From NCBI GenBank assembly GCA_038884455.1, contig JAWABU010000007.1:1-51796 (forward strand): a DNA stretch of 51,796 nucleotides. Direction: 5' to 3'. The position numbers and the translations under genes were made by a program. The stretch is from Candidatus Thermoplasmatota archaeon (GTDB lineage: Archaea > Thermoplasmatota > E2 > DHVEG-1). The notes beneath the pieces were generated by a model. The model was not told the origin of the DNA, ran no database searches, and worked only from the letters and a program-made list of their open reading frames with translations. Numbering within the stretch: position 1 is the first letter of the stretch; the number at the start of each line of letters is the position of its first letter. Shown one piece after another: positions 1 to 7,932 of the stretch.

Positions 1-58
1 ATTATTTTTAAAGAACACGATGGTTTTGTTGAAAAAATCTGTAAAAAAGCTTGTTGAA

Positions 59-523
59 TTATGATTTTTTCTGTTTGCTGTGCGTGATTCTCACAGCAAA
101 ATGAGACGTTATGCTGAATTTAGATTCATTTCGGGATGTAGCCGCAAGTTTAGACAAGTTTTTATATTCAGAGTAGAGTAGTTTTGTATCTTTTTGACAT
201 ATTTTTGTTATTGCTGAATCATTCCATGTTGATTGCATGGTTTGTAGATAGATAGTTATTGTTTGTTTTTCTAATGCGATTTGTTTGAACTTGTTGACAA
301 AATCAGGAAACGTTGAGAAATTACTATTTGCAGGAAGAATATATTGTAATAGGTTGTTTAAACGTTCTGCAGCAGTTAGAAAACTCATTGATGCTAGATA
401 TTTGTATAATCCAATGGTTTTTATCCTGTTTGTGATACTACCTGAAAGATCAGTATACATCTGTTGTATCCCAGGCATTCCTAATGTTGTATCAGTCCAT
501 TCTTCATACAATAGTGGGTCGTG
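59..523 (-). pseudogene. Coding remnant truncated by the IS200-type element
   Basis: An open frame runs from inside the insertion sequence to a stop at 59. Its first 45 or so residues are the translated element end and are not native protein. The rest, about 150 residues starting near HDPLLYEEW, looks like ordinary helical protein with a basic tail. I recognise no family. The first native methionine is at 478, so a shortened protein could still be made. No N-terminal half is visible on the other side of the element, where the promoter of the acetyltransferase gene lies instead. It may be a gene 5'-truncated by the insertion. Function unknown. Confidence 0.35.
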
Positions 524-529
524 AAATAG

Positions 530-595
530 AGGGGCTGCGCCCCCTATAACCCCCGTTCCGCCTTCGTTCCTCGGCAAGCCCTTCGGGCGTTGCCG
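530..595. repeat. Subterminal hairpins at the transposase 3' end
   Basis: Two hairpins: AGGGG/CCCCT at 530-545, and a longer one at 572-595 in which CGGCAAGCCC pairs with GGGCGTTGCCG around a TTC loop with one bulged G. Their position next to the tnpA stop matches the right-end recognition hairpins of IS200/IS605 elements. The second could also act as a terminator for tnpA. Confidence 0.55.
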
Positions 596-599
596 TATC

Positions 600-1073
600 T
601 CACTCGGCGGCGAACCCTGGTAACTTTTGCTGCCGATCATCAAAGATGTGTACCCCATGTCGCTGTTGTTGACTCCGACAATAGTTAATCGACTTTTCCA
701 AATCGATCAGTCCCGTGGAATCGTGGTGTTCGTAGCCGCTCCAGAAGCTGCCACGTGGGTAACGCTTACGGAATCCAGGGTACGCCTCAAACATCTTCCT
801 GCTGCTGTAGGATTTAAGCATAGTCTCGGCGGTTTGTAGGGAGTACTTTTTCGGTACGTTGACTGGGAAATGGACGTGACTTCCGCCAAAGCCGAAGTCA
901 CGGAATTCAAACCCGAGTCGTTCAAAATCTCGGAACGTTTGAGTACAGGTGTCGATGTGGGATTGCTTTCTGAAGCAATTGTACCGGTTTTTTGTGACGA
1001 ACATCATGGTCACCCAGTTGTTTCGTGTGTCATGCGCCAGCTTTTTATAGCATCCACTACTTACATTTTCCAT
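600..1073 (-). CDS. tnpA: IS200-family HUH transposase TnpA
   Basis: A 157-residue protein of the Y1 transposase (HUH endonuclease) family, which cuts and rejoins single-stranded DNA through a 5'-phosphotyrosine link. The HUH metal site is seen as SHVHF near residue 66. The candidate catalytic tyrosine is in INYCRSQQQ near residue 131, on the last helix as usual. RGSFWSGYEHHDSTG corresponds to the conserved strand before that helix. Length is normal for IS200 TnpA. The frame is intact, so the enzyme could be active. A strong hairpin (1088-1133) lies just upstream of its start and could limit translation, as is known for IS200 itself. Confidence 0.8.
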   Translation of the reverse strand: MENVSSGCYKKLAHDTRNNWVTMMFVTKNRYNCFRKQSHIDTCTQTFRDFERLGFEFRDFGFGGSHVHFPVNVPKKYSLQTAETMLKSYSSRKMFEAYPGFRKRYPRGSFWSGYEHHDSTGLIDLEKSINYCRSQQQRHGVHIFDDRQQKLPGFAAE

Positions 1074-1087
1074 ATTTTCTATGTCTC

Positions 1088-1225
1088 CTGTCGCACCTTT
1101 AGAGGGCAGGCGGATGCCTGCCGCGTGCGACAGAAGAAGAAAATGTGGATCTGCTAAAAAGAGATGCGGCTTTTCACCCGCGGGTCTTACACTTCGTTTC
1201 AGATCACGCGGTACTCCCAGCCGCA
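1088..1225. repeat. Nested GC-rich hairpins at the transposase 5' end
   Basis: At 1088-1133 a perfect 9-bp stem CTGTCGCAC/GTGCGACAG encloses a second perfect 7-bp stem GGCAGGC/GCCTGCC. At 1165-1225 TGCGGCT pairs with AGCCGCA across a region that includes the palindrome ACCCGCGGGT. These are unusual for this AT-rich sequence and are best read as the left end of the IS200-type element, upstream of tnpA. Confidence 0.55.
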
Positions 1226-1283
1226 GTTAATAGGTTTCGCTATTGTAAAAAAGAGGGAAAAAACAGTATTTTGTATACTAACG

Positions 1284-1297
1284 ACATATAAAAAACC
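1284..1297 (+). promoter_or_regulatory. TATA box of the acetyltransferase gene
   Basis: ACATATAAAAAACC is a good archaeal TATA element. Transcription would begin near 1317, giving a leader of about 60 nt before the ATG at 1378. The stretch between the IS left end (about 1230) and 1378 holds nothing else that I can see. Confidence 0.45.
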
Positions 1298-1377
1298 AAT
1301 ACACTATTATTGAGCTGAGAGATACGGATTTATCATCGGTGGTTATGGATAAGAAATACATTTTTCAAAGGACATCC

Positions 1378-2517
1378 ATGCAAAAAAATGATGCAGCAGT
1401 GTCTGATATGAAAGTAATACCGGTCGCTGGTTACAAACAATTTAAAAATTTTTATACTCTGGTTTTCAATATCTATAAGGATGATCAGTATTGGGTTGCA
1501 CCATTCTGGAGTGAACTTAAAAGTTTTTTTAAAACTAAAAATCCTTTTTGGACGCATGCAAAAACACAACTTTTTATTGCATATGAAAAGGGAGAACCAG
1601 TTGGTCGAATAGCAGCAATCATTGATGAACTATATCAAGAAGAAAACAAAAAAGTTGGTTATTTTGGTTTCTTTGAATGTATCAATGACTATAGAGTTGC
1701 TGAAAGTCTTTTTACAGCAGCTGAACACTGGTTGAAATCCCATGGGGTAACACATATGCGAGGGCCCATCAACGGGCGTATTGATGTAGGCTGTGGTTTT
1801 TTATATCAAGGATTTAATCAATCACCGTTTATTCTTGGATCGTATTCGCCACCGTATTACATCGATTTTGCCGATCGGTATGGTATGCAGAAATGTCGTG
1901 ATTTAGTCTCGTATTATTTGGACCTCACAAAACCAATACCACCCTCAGTTAAAGAAGTTGCGGAGCAGGTCGAAAAGAACAATGTAACAATTCGTGGATT
2001 TAATCGTCTGCATGCAGGTCGAGAGCTCAACTGGTGGATACCATTGATGATGGAACAATTTTCCCAACATTGGGGATATGTTAATGTACCAGAACAAGAA
2101 GTTCGAACCCGTTTTGGGGTGAAACAGGCACGATGGTTTGTTGATTCAAAATTGTTTCTCATCGCTGAAATTGATGGAAAACCAATTAGTTTTAAATGGT
2201 CAACACCGAACTATAATCAGATATTTAAAAAATTCAAAGGTAAACTTGGTCCAATCCAAATCGTTCAGTTTTTTTTAATGAAAAGAAAGATTACTGAAGG
2301 AAAATTTAATTTTGTTGGGATCAAAAAAGAATATCGAATTAAAGGCATTGGAACATTTATGAATTATTATACTATGCTTGAAATGCAACGACGAGGGTAT
2401 ACTGGTGCTGAATGTGGATGGATTGATGAAGAAAATATTGCATCAAGGAAAGCAATTGAGAAGATAGGGGCGCAATTGTATAAAATATTCAGAGTCTATG
2501 AAAAGAAGATTTGTTAA
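1378..2517 (+). CDS. YghO-like GNAT N-acetyltransferase
   Basis: About 379 residues resembling the YghO-type proteins of bacteria and archaea, which carry a C-terminal GNAT acetyltransferase fold; the substrate is unknown. Family-like stretches are MRGPINGRIDVGCGF and GSYSPPYYIDF in the middle, and the acetyl-CoA-binding region KKEYRIKGIGTFMNYY followed by GWIDEENIASRKAIEKIGA near the C terminus, typical of GNAT motif A and the helix after it. I chose the ATG at 1378 because AAAGGA lies 6 nt before it; upstream in-frame starts exist at 1339 (GTG) and 1345 (ATG). It is a single gene, convergent with the methyltransferase next door. Confidence 0.7.
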   Translation: MQKNDAAVSDMKVIPVAGYKQFKNFYTLVFNIYKDDQYWVAPFWSELKSFFKTKNPFWTHAKTQLFIAYEKGEPVGRIAAIIDELYQEENKKVGYFGFFECINDYRVAESLFTAAEHWLKSHGVTHMRGPINGRIDVGCGFLYQGFNQSPFILGSYSPPYYIDFADRYGMQKCRDLVSYYLDLTKPIPPSVKEVAEQVEKNNVTIRGFNRLHAGRELNWWIPLMMEQFSQHWGYVNVPEQEVRTRFGVKQARWFVDSKLFLIAEIDGKPISFKWSTPNYNQIFKKFKGKLGPIQIVQFFLMKRKITEGKFNFVGIKKEYRIKGIGTFMNYYTMLEMQRRGYTGAECGWIDEENIASRKAIEKIGAQLYKIFRVYEKKIC

Positions 2518-2527
2518 AGCAAAGTTT

Positions 2528-3406
2528 CTACTCTGGTTTAATCGCAGTTACTGCATAGTATCCCAAAAATCCTTTTAATACGACGACTGCCCCGTAGATG
2601 CTCGTGCTCCGAATTGCAGAAGTTGAAGGAATCTGAGATTGTTTGTTGTTTTGATGATGTATTTTCTTAAGTGAATCAATAATATAAAACGGAAAACCAA
2701 CAACTGCATGAGCAAAAAACGATGGTCGAACGTTTCTTGATATATTTTGAACTTCTATTGCTGAAAAACCTGTATTTTGTAGGTCCTGACAAAATTCATG
2801 AAGTAGTGAAAATTGGAGACCTCCCAACCCCTGTGAAAAATGCATATATGTTTTTTTTAAAAAATCAGTAGTTGGTATACAACGTAAAAATCCATCAATG
2901 ACTACAAGTCGACCACCTGGTTTTAAGATTCTGTACATCTCTAGTATAAAATCCATGAAATTAGTTGCATATGACGCAGATTCAACAGCAAAAATCGCAT
3001 CGAAATAACAGCCAGGAAATTCAGTTTCAAGGAAATTTTTTGTTTGAAAGTCAACGTTTGATAACCCTCGTTGACGTGAAAAAAATTGAGCTAATTTCAC
3101 ATGTTCATCAGCTAGTGTAATACCGATGAATGAGGATTGTGGAAAGTGTTCTGCGAAAAAAATTGATACTCCGCCAAGACCGCATCCTGCATCAAGAATC
3201 TTCATTGGTTTTTGTTCATTTAAACCAAGCAGACTGCCGACGAATCGATTCATATTGAGAACAGCATCTTTGAACGAATGAATTCCTGGTTCGAAAAAAC
3301 CATGGTGCAAACAGAGTGTCTCATCTACATCCCAAAATGGAAGAAGATGTGATGTCCAACGAGTATAAAATTCTCGGACGTTTTTTTCATGCGTTGTATC
3401 TATCAT
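2528..3406 (-). CDS. Class I SAM-dependent methyltransferase
   Basis: A 292-residue protein with a Rossmann methyltransferase core. Motif I is ILDAGCGLGG near residue 70, motif II-like IFAVESASYA follows, and ILKPGGRLVVIDGF near residue 160 is the motif III region. The pattern is closest to sterol, tocopherol or UbiE-type small-molecule C-methyltransferases, with a leading DVDETLCLHHGFF segment also seen in that group. The substrate cannot be told from sequence. The next genes on the same strand are a zinc-finger remnant and a flavin oxidoreductase, so a lipid or quinone role is possible but is only inference. Confidence 0.7.
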   Translation of the reverse strand: MIDTTHEKNVREFYTRWTSHLLPFWDVDETLCLHHGFFEPGIHSFKDAVLNMNRFVGSLLGLNEQKPMKILDAGCGLGGVSIFFAEHFPQSSFIGITLADEHVKLAQFFSRQRGLSNVDFQTKNFLETEFPGCYFDAIFAVESASYATNFMDFILEMYRILKPGGRLVVIDGFLRCIPTTDFLKKTYMHFSQGLGGLQFSLLHEFCQDLQNTGFSAIEVQNISRNVRPSFFAHAVVGFPFYIIDSLKKIHHQNNKQSQIPSTSAIRSTSIYGAVVVLKGFLGYYAVTAIKPE

Positions 3407-3507
3407 GAAGATTCAAACCTTTTGGTGTACGTTTGTGAAAAATGTATTCTTCATAATACCAACGATGGTTAAATACATACTGTATTGTATCTTTTGAATT
3501 GAAAAAA

Positions 3508-3732
3508 CTATGTTATTACTTTTTTGGTAGTTCTTGTTGGAATTTCGGAAAGTGTAAGGTTGAGTTGCTCTAAGAGATCATCAATGTGTTTTTGGTTGTA
3601 TTTCTCCAAAACAACAGGGTCAGCAAGAACACCAAAGTGGCGTTCATTTCGACAGTAACTACACAGTTTTTCACCGTCCATCATTGCGAGCGGATGAATT
3701 GATGGAAACATACAGTTCTTACACAGTTTCAT
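3508..3732 (-). CDS. Short Cys4 protein, like the N-terminus of PP-loop amidotransferases
   Basis: About 74 residues beginning MKLCKNCMFPS. The paired motifs CKNC and CSYCRNE, 20 residues apart, resemble the zinc finger at the start of N-acetyl sugar amidotransferases of the PP-loop ATPase family. The catalytic ATPase domain is absent: the frame stops at 3508 and no matching frame continues downstream before the methyltransferase gene. It is either a small stand-alone zinc protein or a truncated remnant. The frame is open up to 3789, but the ATG at 3732 places the finger at the N terminus as in the family. It lies right after the flavin oxidoreductase gene on the same strand. Confidence 0.45.
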   Translation of the reverse strand: MKLCKNCMFPSIHPLAMMDGEKLCSYCRNERHFGVLADPVVLEKYNQKHIDDLLEQLNLTLSEIPTRTTKKVIT

Positions 3733-3792
3733 GGTTGAAGGAGATATTCTTGCAGAATGTATAAATCTGTCTGAGGAACAGCCTATCAATTG

Positions 3793-5040
3793 TTACATGC
3801 GTGATATAAATTCTGATTTTTTTGGTGGTTCTCCATAATAACAGCGAAGCGGTCTGCCGCTTGGAAGCATTGACAGACAGAGATTACAATTCAGACATCC
3901 TGAAGGTTGTGTCGACCCCTGGAGAATCTCCTGGGAAAACCGTGGATTATGGATCAATGGTCGTGAAAAACAAATCATATCAGCCTGGTTGTTGTTGATA
4001 ACTTGTTTCATGACTGAGGGGTCGCGAAAACAGCTTCCTGCAAGAATTGGTATTGATACCTGTTGTTTAAAGATCGAGATATGTTTGAGATTATGATGTG
4101 GTTTAAACCATTGGGTATGATTCATGATGAGATCAACAGGGGTGAGAAGTGCTGCGGAAGCTTTCGCATGAAATGGTTTTTGTTGACGCATGTAGTATGC
4201 ATAGAAGGAAGTTTTGTAGGAGATTGCACCGCGGGTAGCAAAAAAGCCACAGGAAAGTTCAAGGGCATCACATCCTTGTCGTTCAAGTTGTTTTGCGGTG
4301 TCAAGCGCCTCAGAAAAAGATATTAATGGAATCAACGGGGGTATACTAGCATAGGAGGCTGCACGGGTGTCAAGTTTGACGATGATCGGTACTGATGCTG
4401 GAAGATGATGACGAACGCAACTGAACACTTCGAGGAGAAATCGTTGCCGATTGCGTAGTGAACCACCATACCCGTCACGTCTGTGGTTGATACGTTTTGA
4501 GAGGAATTGAGCAATGAGAAATGTATGCGCTGCATGGAGTTGGATGCCGTCAAAACCTGCAGAATATAATCGCCGTGCACTTTTTCCAAATGCCTCAACA
4601 ATTGAATCAATTTCAGCTGAAGTTAACGCATGGGCTTTATATGTTTTTGAAGGAGCGATAATACGTTTCTGAAAACCAATTTCTGGTGAAGCTTTCAGCC
4701 CTGCATGATTGAGTTGAGCGATGATACATTTTTTTTGTTGATGAACATATTCAGTGACCGAACGTAACGGTGGTATTTGTTGATCATCATCAGCTCCTGC
4801 CATTCCTTGGATTGTTCGACCATGTTTATCGACATAAAAATGCCCGGTGATGAGTAACCCGGTTCCTCCTTGACTGAGTTTTTCATATAGTTTCTGGTAT
4901 TCAGGAGTGACAATCCCCCCTGCATCTGCCATGTTTTCATGAGTTGCAGATCTTACGAGTCGATTCGGTATACATAGCGAACCAATGTAGATTGGTTGTT
5001 GGAGAGGATTATCAACATACTGTATTGATTTATTGGTCAT
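3793..5040 (-). CDS. Old Yellow Enzyme family FMN oxidoreductase
   Basis: About 415 residues with a TIM-barrel flavin domain of the NADH:flavin oxidoreductase / 2,4-dienoyl-CoA reductase family. Seen: NRLVRSATHE near the N terminus, QLNHAG near residue 112, the conserved HAAHTFLIAQFLS with NHRRDGYGGSLRNR, and the phosphate-binding region near PILAGSCFRD. The C terminus ends in CLNCNLC followed 11 residues later by a fourth Cys. That resembles the 4Fe-4S ligand set of dienoyl-CoA reductases, yet the usual C-terminal FAD/NAD(P)H domain is missing. The ATG at 5040 is preferred over the GTG at 5052; neither has a clear Shine-Dalgarno site. The substrate is probably an activated C=C bond. Confidence 0.8.
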   Translation of the reverse strand: MTNKSIQYVDNPLQQPIYIGSLCIPNRLVRSATHENMADAGGIVTPEYQKLYEKLSQGGTGLLITGHFYVDKHGRTIQGMAGADDDQQIPPLRSVTEYVHQQKKCIIAQLNHAGLKASPEIGFQKRIIAPSKTYKAHALTSAEIDSIVEAFGKSARRLYSAGFDGIQLHAAHTFLIAQFLSKRINHRRDGYGGSLRNRQRFLLEVFSCVRHHLPASVPIIVKLDTRAASYASIPPLIPLISFSEALDTAKQLERQGCDALELSCGFFATRGAISYKTSFYAYYMRQQKPFHAKASAALLTPVDLIMNHTQWFKPHHNLKHISIFKQQVSIPILAGSCFRDPSVMKQVINNNQADMICFSRPLIHNPRFSQEILQGSTQPSGCLNCNLCLSMLPSGRPLRCYYGEPPKKSEFISRM

Positions 5041-5128
5041 GACTCTTCCCACTTGAAGAAAGTAAATCGACGATAGTTTTTATAATCGTTAGTTGTTCGA
5101 TACTAGAAGTGTTATAAAAAATGTTTTT

Positions 5129-5539
5129 TTATATGTTGGGCTGTTGTTTGATTGGTTGTAGGATAAGTTTGTTTTCGTATTTCTTAAAAATAATTTCATG
5201 ATCTTCGAATATCGGTTTTCGTCCGAGAAGAACAGGGATGTCATTTCGATCTGAAACATGAATTTCGAGGTCGTCGTAGGTGAATTTATTTCGTTTTCCG
5301 TGGATCACCATTTTGACATATGACTTACAGAGAGTTGTTTCCCCACCTGCAGTATCAACACAGCTTGCTTGGAGCAGTTCAAGACCAAGATACCGTGCGA
5401 TTGCGTTTGGTATCACAATGAAATCACCACCAGAATCAAGTAATGCTTCAATAATTGGAGTTTCTCGTGTTTTTGAAAAAAATTTTATTGGTATAAGTGG
5501 GTAGTCGTGGTATTCGAAGATGTATTGTGTCTCAGGCAT
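5129..5539 (-). CDS. Retropepsin-like aspartic protease domain protein
   Basis: 136 residues forming a single retropepsin-like fold. The catalytic-type motif LLDSGGDFIVIPNAIA (D-S-G) is near residue 34, followed by the hydrophobic ILLG-like stretch IPVLLGRKPIF near residue 103, which corresponds to the second conserved strand. Such proteins work as homodimers, each giving one Asp. No signal peptide. The start lies 5 nt after the stop of the DUF5678-like gene, so the two are surely co-transcribed. The target is unknown; proteolysis itself is inferred from the motif only. Confidence 0.65.
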   Translation of the reverse strand: MPETQYIFEYHDYPLIPIKFFSKTRETPIIEALLDSGGDFIVIPNAIARYLGLELLQASCVDTAGGETTLCKSYVKMVIHGKRNKFTYDDLEIHVSDRNDIPVLLGRKPIFEDHEIIFKKYENKLILQPIKQQPNI

Positions 5540-5544
5540 AGGAT

Positions 5545-5736
5545 TTAACGTAAATGGATATTGCCAGATAATACTTTTGATATTTTTATGGTATCATCAG
5601 GGAATTTATCATGAGGGTATTTTTCTTCTGCAATTCTAAGAACCTCTTCAAGGTTGTAACTATGGTCAACGATTTCATCATTGAACAGAATAATCCATTC
5701 TCCTGAGTATTTTTTTAATATTTCTTCCTTATCCAT
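5545..5736 (-). CDS. DUF5678-like small protein
   Basis: About 63 residues. KKYSGEWIILFNDEIVDHS followed by a helix and a final beta segment DTIKISKVLSG fits the DUF5678 pattern (a short alpha/beta protein often placed directly before a retropepsin-like gene). The ATG at 5736 lies 28 nt downstream of a TATA box, so the mRNA is probably leaderless; the TTG one codon earlier is less likely. It may be the partner, regulator or substrate carrier of the protease-like gene that follows 5 nt later. Function unknown. Confidence 0.6.
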   Translation of the reverse strand: MDKEEILKKYSGEWIILFNDEIVDHSYNLEEVLRIAEEKYPHDKFPDDTIKISKVLSGNIHLR

Positions 5737-5760
5737 CAAAAAACCAAGTATGCTTTGTTC

Positions 5761-5768
5761 TATATAAA
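5761..5768 (-). promoter_or_regulatory. TATA box of the DUF5678/retropepsin pair
   Basis: On the minus strand TTTATATA is centred 28 nt before the ATG at 5736, the spacing expected for a leaderless archaeal transcript. Confidence 0.5.
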
Positions 5769-5809
5769 TCTTCTGGCATTTTTTGGTGAAAAAAGCGGAA
5801 AAAAGATGG

Positions 5810-6022
5810 TTATTCCTGTTTTGGTTCTCGTAAACTTAAAAAGATTCCGGCAAGACCACCGAGGACGAAGAGAACAACGACTGAATAGATGCCGATGTCA
5901 ACCCAGACTCCATAGGTGATCCCCCAAGATACCCAAAAGAGAAAGCCAGCAACAAGGAAAAGTAATGACAGAATTGTTTTCCAATTGAAATTCTTAAGTG
6001 GTATAAGTTCTTGGATGTTCAT
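5810..6022 (-). CDS. Small two-helix membrane protein
   Basis: About 70 residues starting MNIQELIPLKNFNWK. Two hydrophobic segments follow, ILSLLFLVAGFLFWVSWGI and IGIYSVVVLFVLGGLAGIFL, joined by a short loop; the tail REPKQE is charged. The ATG at 6022 is chosen because GAGAGG lies about 10 nt before it and because the residues upstream look non-native. I recognise no family. It lies between the protease pair and the decayed insertion sequence and is not obviously part of an operon. Confidence 0.5.
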   Translation of the reverse strand: MNIQELIPLKNFNWKTILSLLFLVAGFLFWVSWGITYGVWVDIGIYSVVVLFVLGGLAGIFLSLREPKQE

Positions 6023-6195
6023 AGATACATAACCTCTCAGATTGTAACCTTCTTCGATATTCCATTTTAAATCGTGGCGGGTTTGGAAATCCTCACATAG
6101 AGGAAAACCGGTCATACTACTCCGCGCGCTATAATTCGAGTTGGTAACTAGTTCTCATTCTTTAATCTTTTCTTTTACACTTCTTATAAAAAGTA

Positions 6196-6211
6196 GGCTG
6201 TTGAAAAATTC
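6196..6211 (+). repeat. Left terminal inverted repeat
   Basis: AGGCTGTTGAAAAATT, matching the reverse complement of 7369-7384 at 15 of 16 positions. Confidence 0.75.
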
Positions 6212-6390
6212 TTGTGTTAATACAATTTGAAGAGTGATTGGAAGAATGCAGTGTATTTTGAATGAAAATTAAATCAAAGTAATCTGCCTTTCGTTGGAGA
6301 AATAGTGATTTTTCTGTTCTTTTTCATGAGTGATGATCTGGGGTTTTCTAGGAGGAAGTAATTTCGGGATAAGAAATTACCCTTTGTTCC

Positions 6391-7343
6391 TTATGTGTAT
6401 AATCGTAGGAATGTTTTGATGCTTCTTGGTGAATGCCCTAATTGGTTGTTCATGTACCCACTAAGAAGCATTCCTACGAAGATGAGATAAGTGTAAAGTT
6501 GAAGTGTTTCCATCCCATAGATATGGAGTTTCTTAAGATTAAGGAAGTCTTTAAGTCTGGAGAAGAACCGTTCTACTGCGGTTCTTTTCTTGTAGGTTTT
6601 TTTAAATTCTGGTGGATATTGTGGTTTGATTTTCGTTCGTGCAGCCTTAATGATGGGTGTAACTTTGTCTTTGAGCAGGATCTGTCTAACGGAAGATGAA
6701 TCGAAGGCTTTATCTCCGAGAAAATATTGTGTTGGATGTTCAGTTTTGTATGATTTCACCTTGGTATAGACTGGTTTAAACGGGGTTGAATCATGGGTGT
6801 TGGCACCGGTGAAAGTGATAGCAACTGGAAGTTCTGTTTTTACATCTACAGCCACATGTATTTTGTATCCGAAGACGCTTTGTTCTTCGATATGGTCCCA
6901 TCCCCATTTTGCATTGGGATCATCCTGGGTTTGCTTGGAGAATAGATCCATCCTGTGCAATCATGTGGAGGTTGAGGAATCCTTGGTCTAGCAGTTGTTG
7001 GACAATATGGGTGAAGAGTTGTTTAAAGGTACTGATGCCGATTCGTTTGAGGAAGTTGGTGAAACTTCCAATATCTGGAGGTTGTTTGAAGTGTAGTTGT
7101 CGTCTCCAGAATTGGTCTTTTTCTAGAAAGGCTTGGTAGTCGCGGTATGATTCCATCCGTAGGAACATTAGGATAAATGAGAGGAACATTCCTGTTGGTG
7201 ATAGGGGTTGGTCGTCCTGGTTTTCCTGGTTGATATTTGTAGTTGGTTTTGAGTATGTTTTCTGCTTCTGAAAGATTAATATTGGCTATTATCTTTCTGA
7301 GATTAACCCTCCTATGATTTTTCATTTTGTGCAACCCAAACAA
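6391..7343 (-). pseudogene. Frameshifted DDE transposase
   Basis: Three consecutive pieces of one transposase lie in three frames. The N-terminal part (about 7343-7190) carries LSEAENILKTNYKYQPG. The middle part (about 7189-6930) has the helix SYRDYQAFLEKDQFWRR, FTNFLKRIG and the first catalytic Asp in MIAQDGS. The C-terminal part (about 6960-6391) has DPNAKWGWDHIE, the second Asp in LGDKAFDSSS, and the Glu in KKRTAVERFFSRLKDF. Joined, they give a complete DDE triad, so two frameshifts (near 7190 and near 6945) have killed an otherwise full-length gene. Programmed frameshifting is possible in some IS families, but two events in one gene favour decay. Confidence 0.75.
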
Positions 7344-7368
7344 AATGAAAGGTTAGGAGGGTTCAATT

Positions 7369-7384
7369 AATTTTTCAACAGGCT
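7369..7384 (-). repeat. Right terminal inverted repeat
   Basis: Reverse complement reads AGCCTGTTGAAAAATT, one mismatch from the left repeat at 6196-6211. Confidence 0.75.
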
Positions 7385-7473
7385 AAGAGGTTGAAATTTA
7401 TATTTTAGAAATGTATTTATGATGATTTTATATACAGATAGTAGAATTTCAACTATCTCAGGAGGGTTAAAGA

Positions 7474-7881
7474 ATGAAGAAAAAACTACTAAGTATCCTT
7501 ATTTTTGTCATCATCCTAAGTGTTTTTTTAGCAGGATGCCAAGAAGAACCAAGTGGCGTGAAGACGTTTAAAGGGGTAAGATTAGTGTCAAATGTCGTTG
7601 AGTTAAAAAACGCTTCTTTAGACACTGTTAAAAACAGATTTGATGAGATAATGCGAGTCGAGGTTCGTTATCTTTTCCATAATATTGCTGGGCGAGATAT
7701 CCGTGTGAAAGTCAACGCATCGTTTTATGATCGTGACAATACCTTAATTGCAACCGTTGGACCAAAGAACATTTATCTGTTAGAGAATTACACGGAACGA
7801 GCTGTTACCCCTGCAAATACAATCTCATATGAAGGACCTGGCGTTGAAAGAATAGACCATGTAGTACTAACAGTCAATTAA
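7474..7881 (+). CDS. Secreted lipoprotein, unknown function
   Basis: 135 residues with a lysine-rich start, a hydrophobic core and the lipobox VFLAGC, so Cys22 would be lipidated and the protein anchored outside the membrane. The mature part is a single small beta-rich domain (VEVRYLFHNIAGRDIRVKVNASF and similar), reminiscent of FxLYD or DUF-type immunoglobulin-like lipoprotein domains, though not assigned with confidence. A strong ribosome binding site AGGAGGG lies 7 nt before the ATG. It starts about 90 nt beyond the insertion sequence and faces the PGF-CTERM-like gene. Confidence 0.65.
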   Translation: MKKKLLSILIFVIILSVFLAGCQEEPSGVKTFKGVRLVSNVVELKNASLDTVKNRFDEIMRVEVRYLFHNIAGRDIRVKVNASFYDRDNTLIATVGPKNIYLLENYTERAVTPANTISYEGPGVERIDHVVLTVN

Positions 7882-7932
7882 CACAAAAAAACGATGGTTA
7901 AAGAAAAAAAATATTTACTTACTAACTTCTTA

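Larger units (their letters stand above)
525..1230 (-). mobile_element. IS200/IS605-type insertion sequence (single tnpA)
   Basis: One HUH transposase gene is flanked on both sides by GC-rich imperfect palindromes (530-545 and 572-595 on one side, 1088-1133 and 1165-1225 on the other). That is the expected design of IS200/IS605 elements, which recognise subterminal hairpins as single strands and have no terminal inverted repeats. The GC-rich ends stand out from the AT-rich host. No tnpB is present. The exact cleavage sites cannot be read from the sequence, so the borders are approximate. Confidence 0.7.
6196..7384 (-). mobile_element. Decayed DDE insertion sequence (IS4/IS5-like superfamily)
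   Basis: An element of about 1.19 kb bounded by 16-bp terminal inverted repeats with one mismatch: AGGCTGTTGAAAAATT at 6196-6211 and its near reverse complement at 7369-7384. A broken DDE transposase fills it. No clear target-site duplication is visible outside the repeats. About 180 nt of non-coding sequence lies between the transposase stop and the left repeat. Confidence 0.75.

Noticed and set aside
285-524. 79-codon open frame on the plus strand near the left end
   Set aside because: It is antisense to the remnant frame, with no start signal and no recognisable content.
6185-7395. Target-site duplication around the DDE element
   Set aside because: Flanks just outside the repeats (AAAGT and AAGAG sides) do not match at any length above chance.
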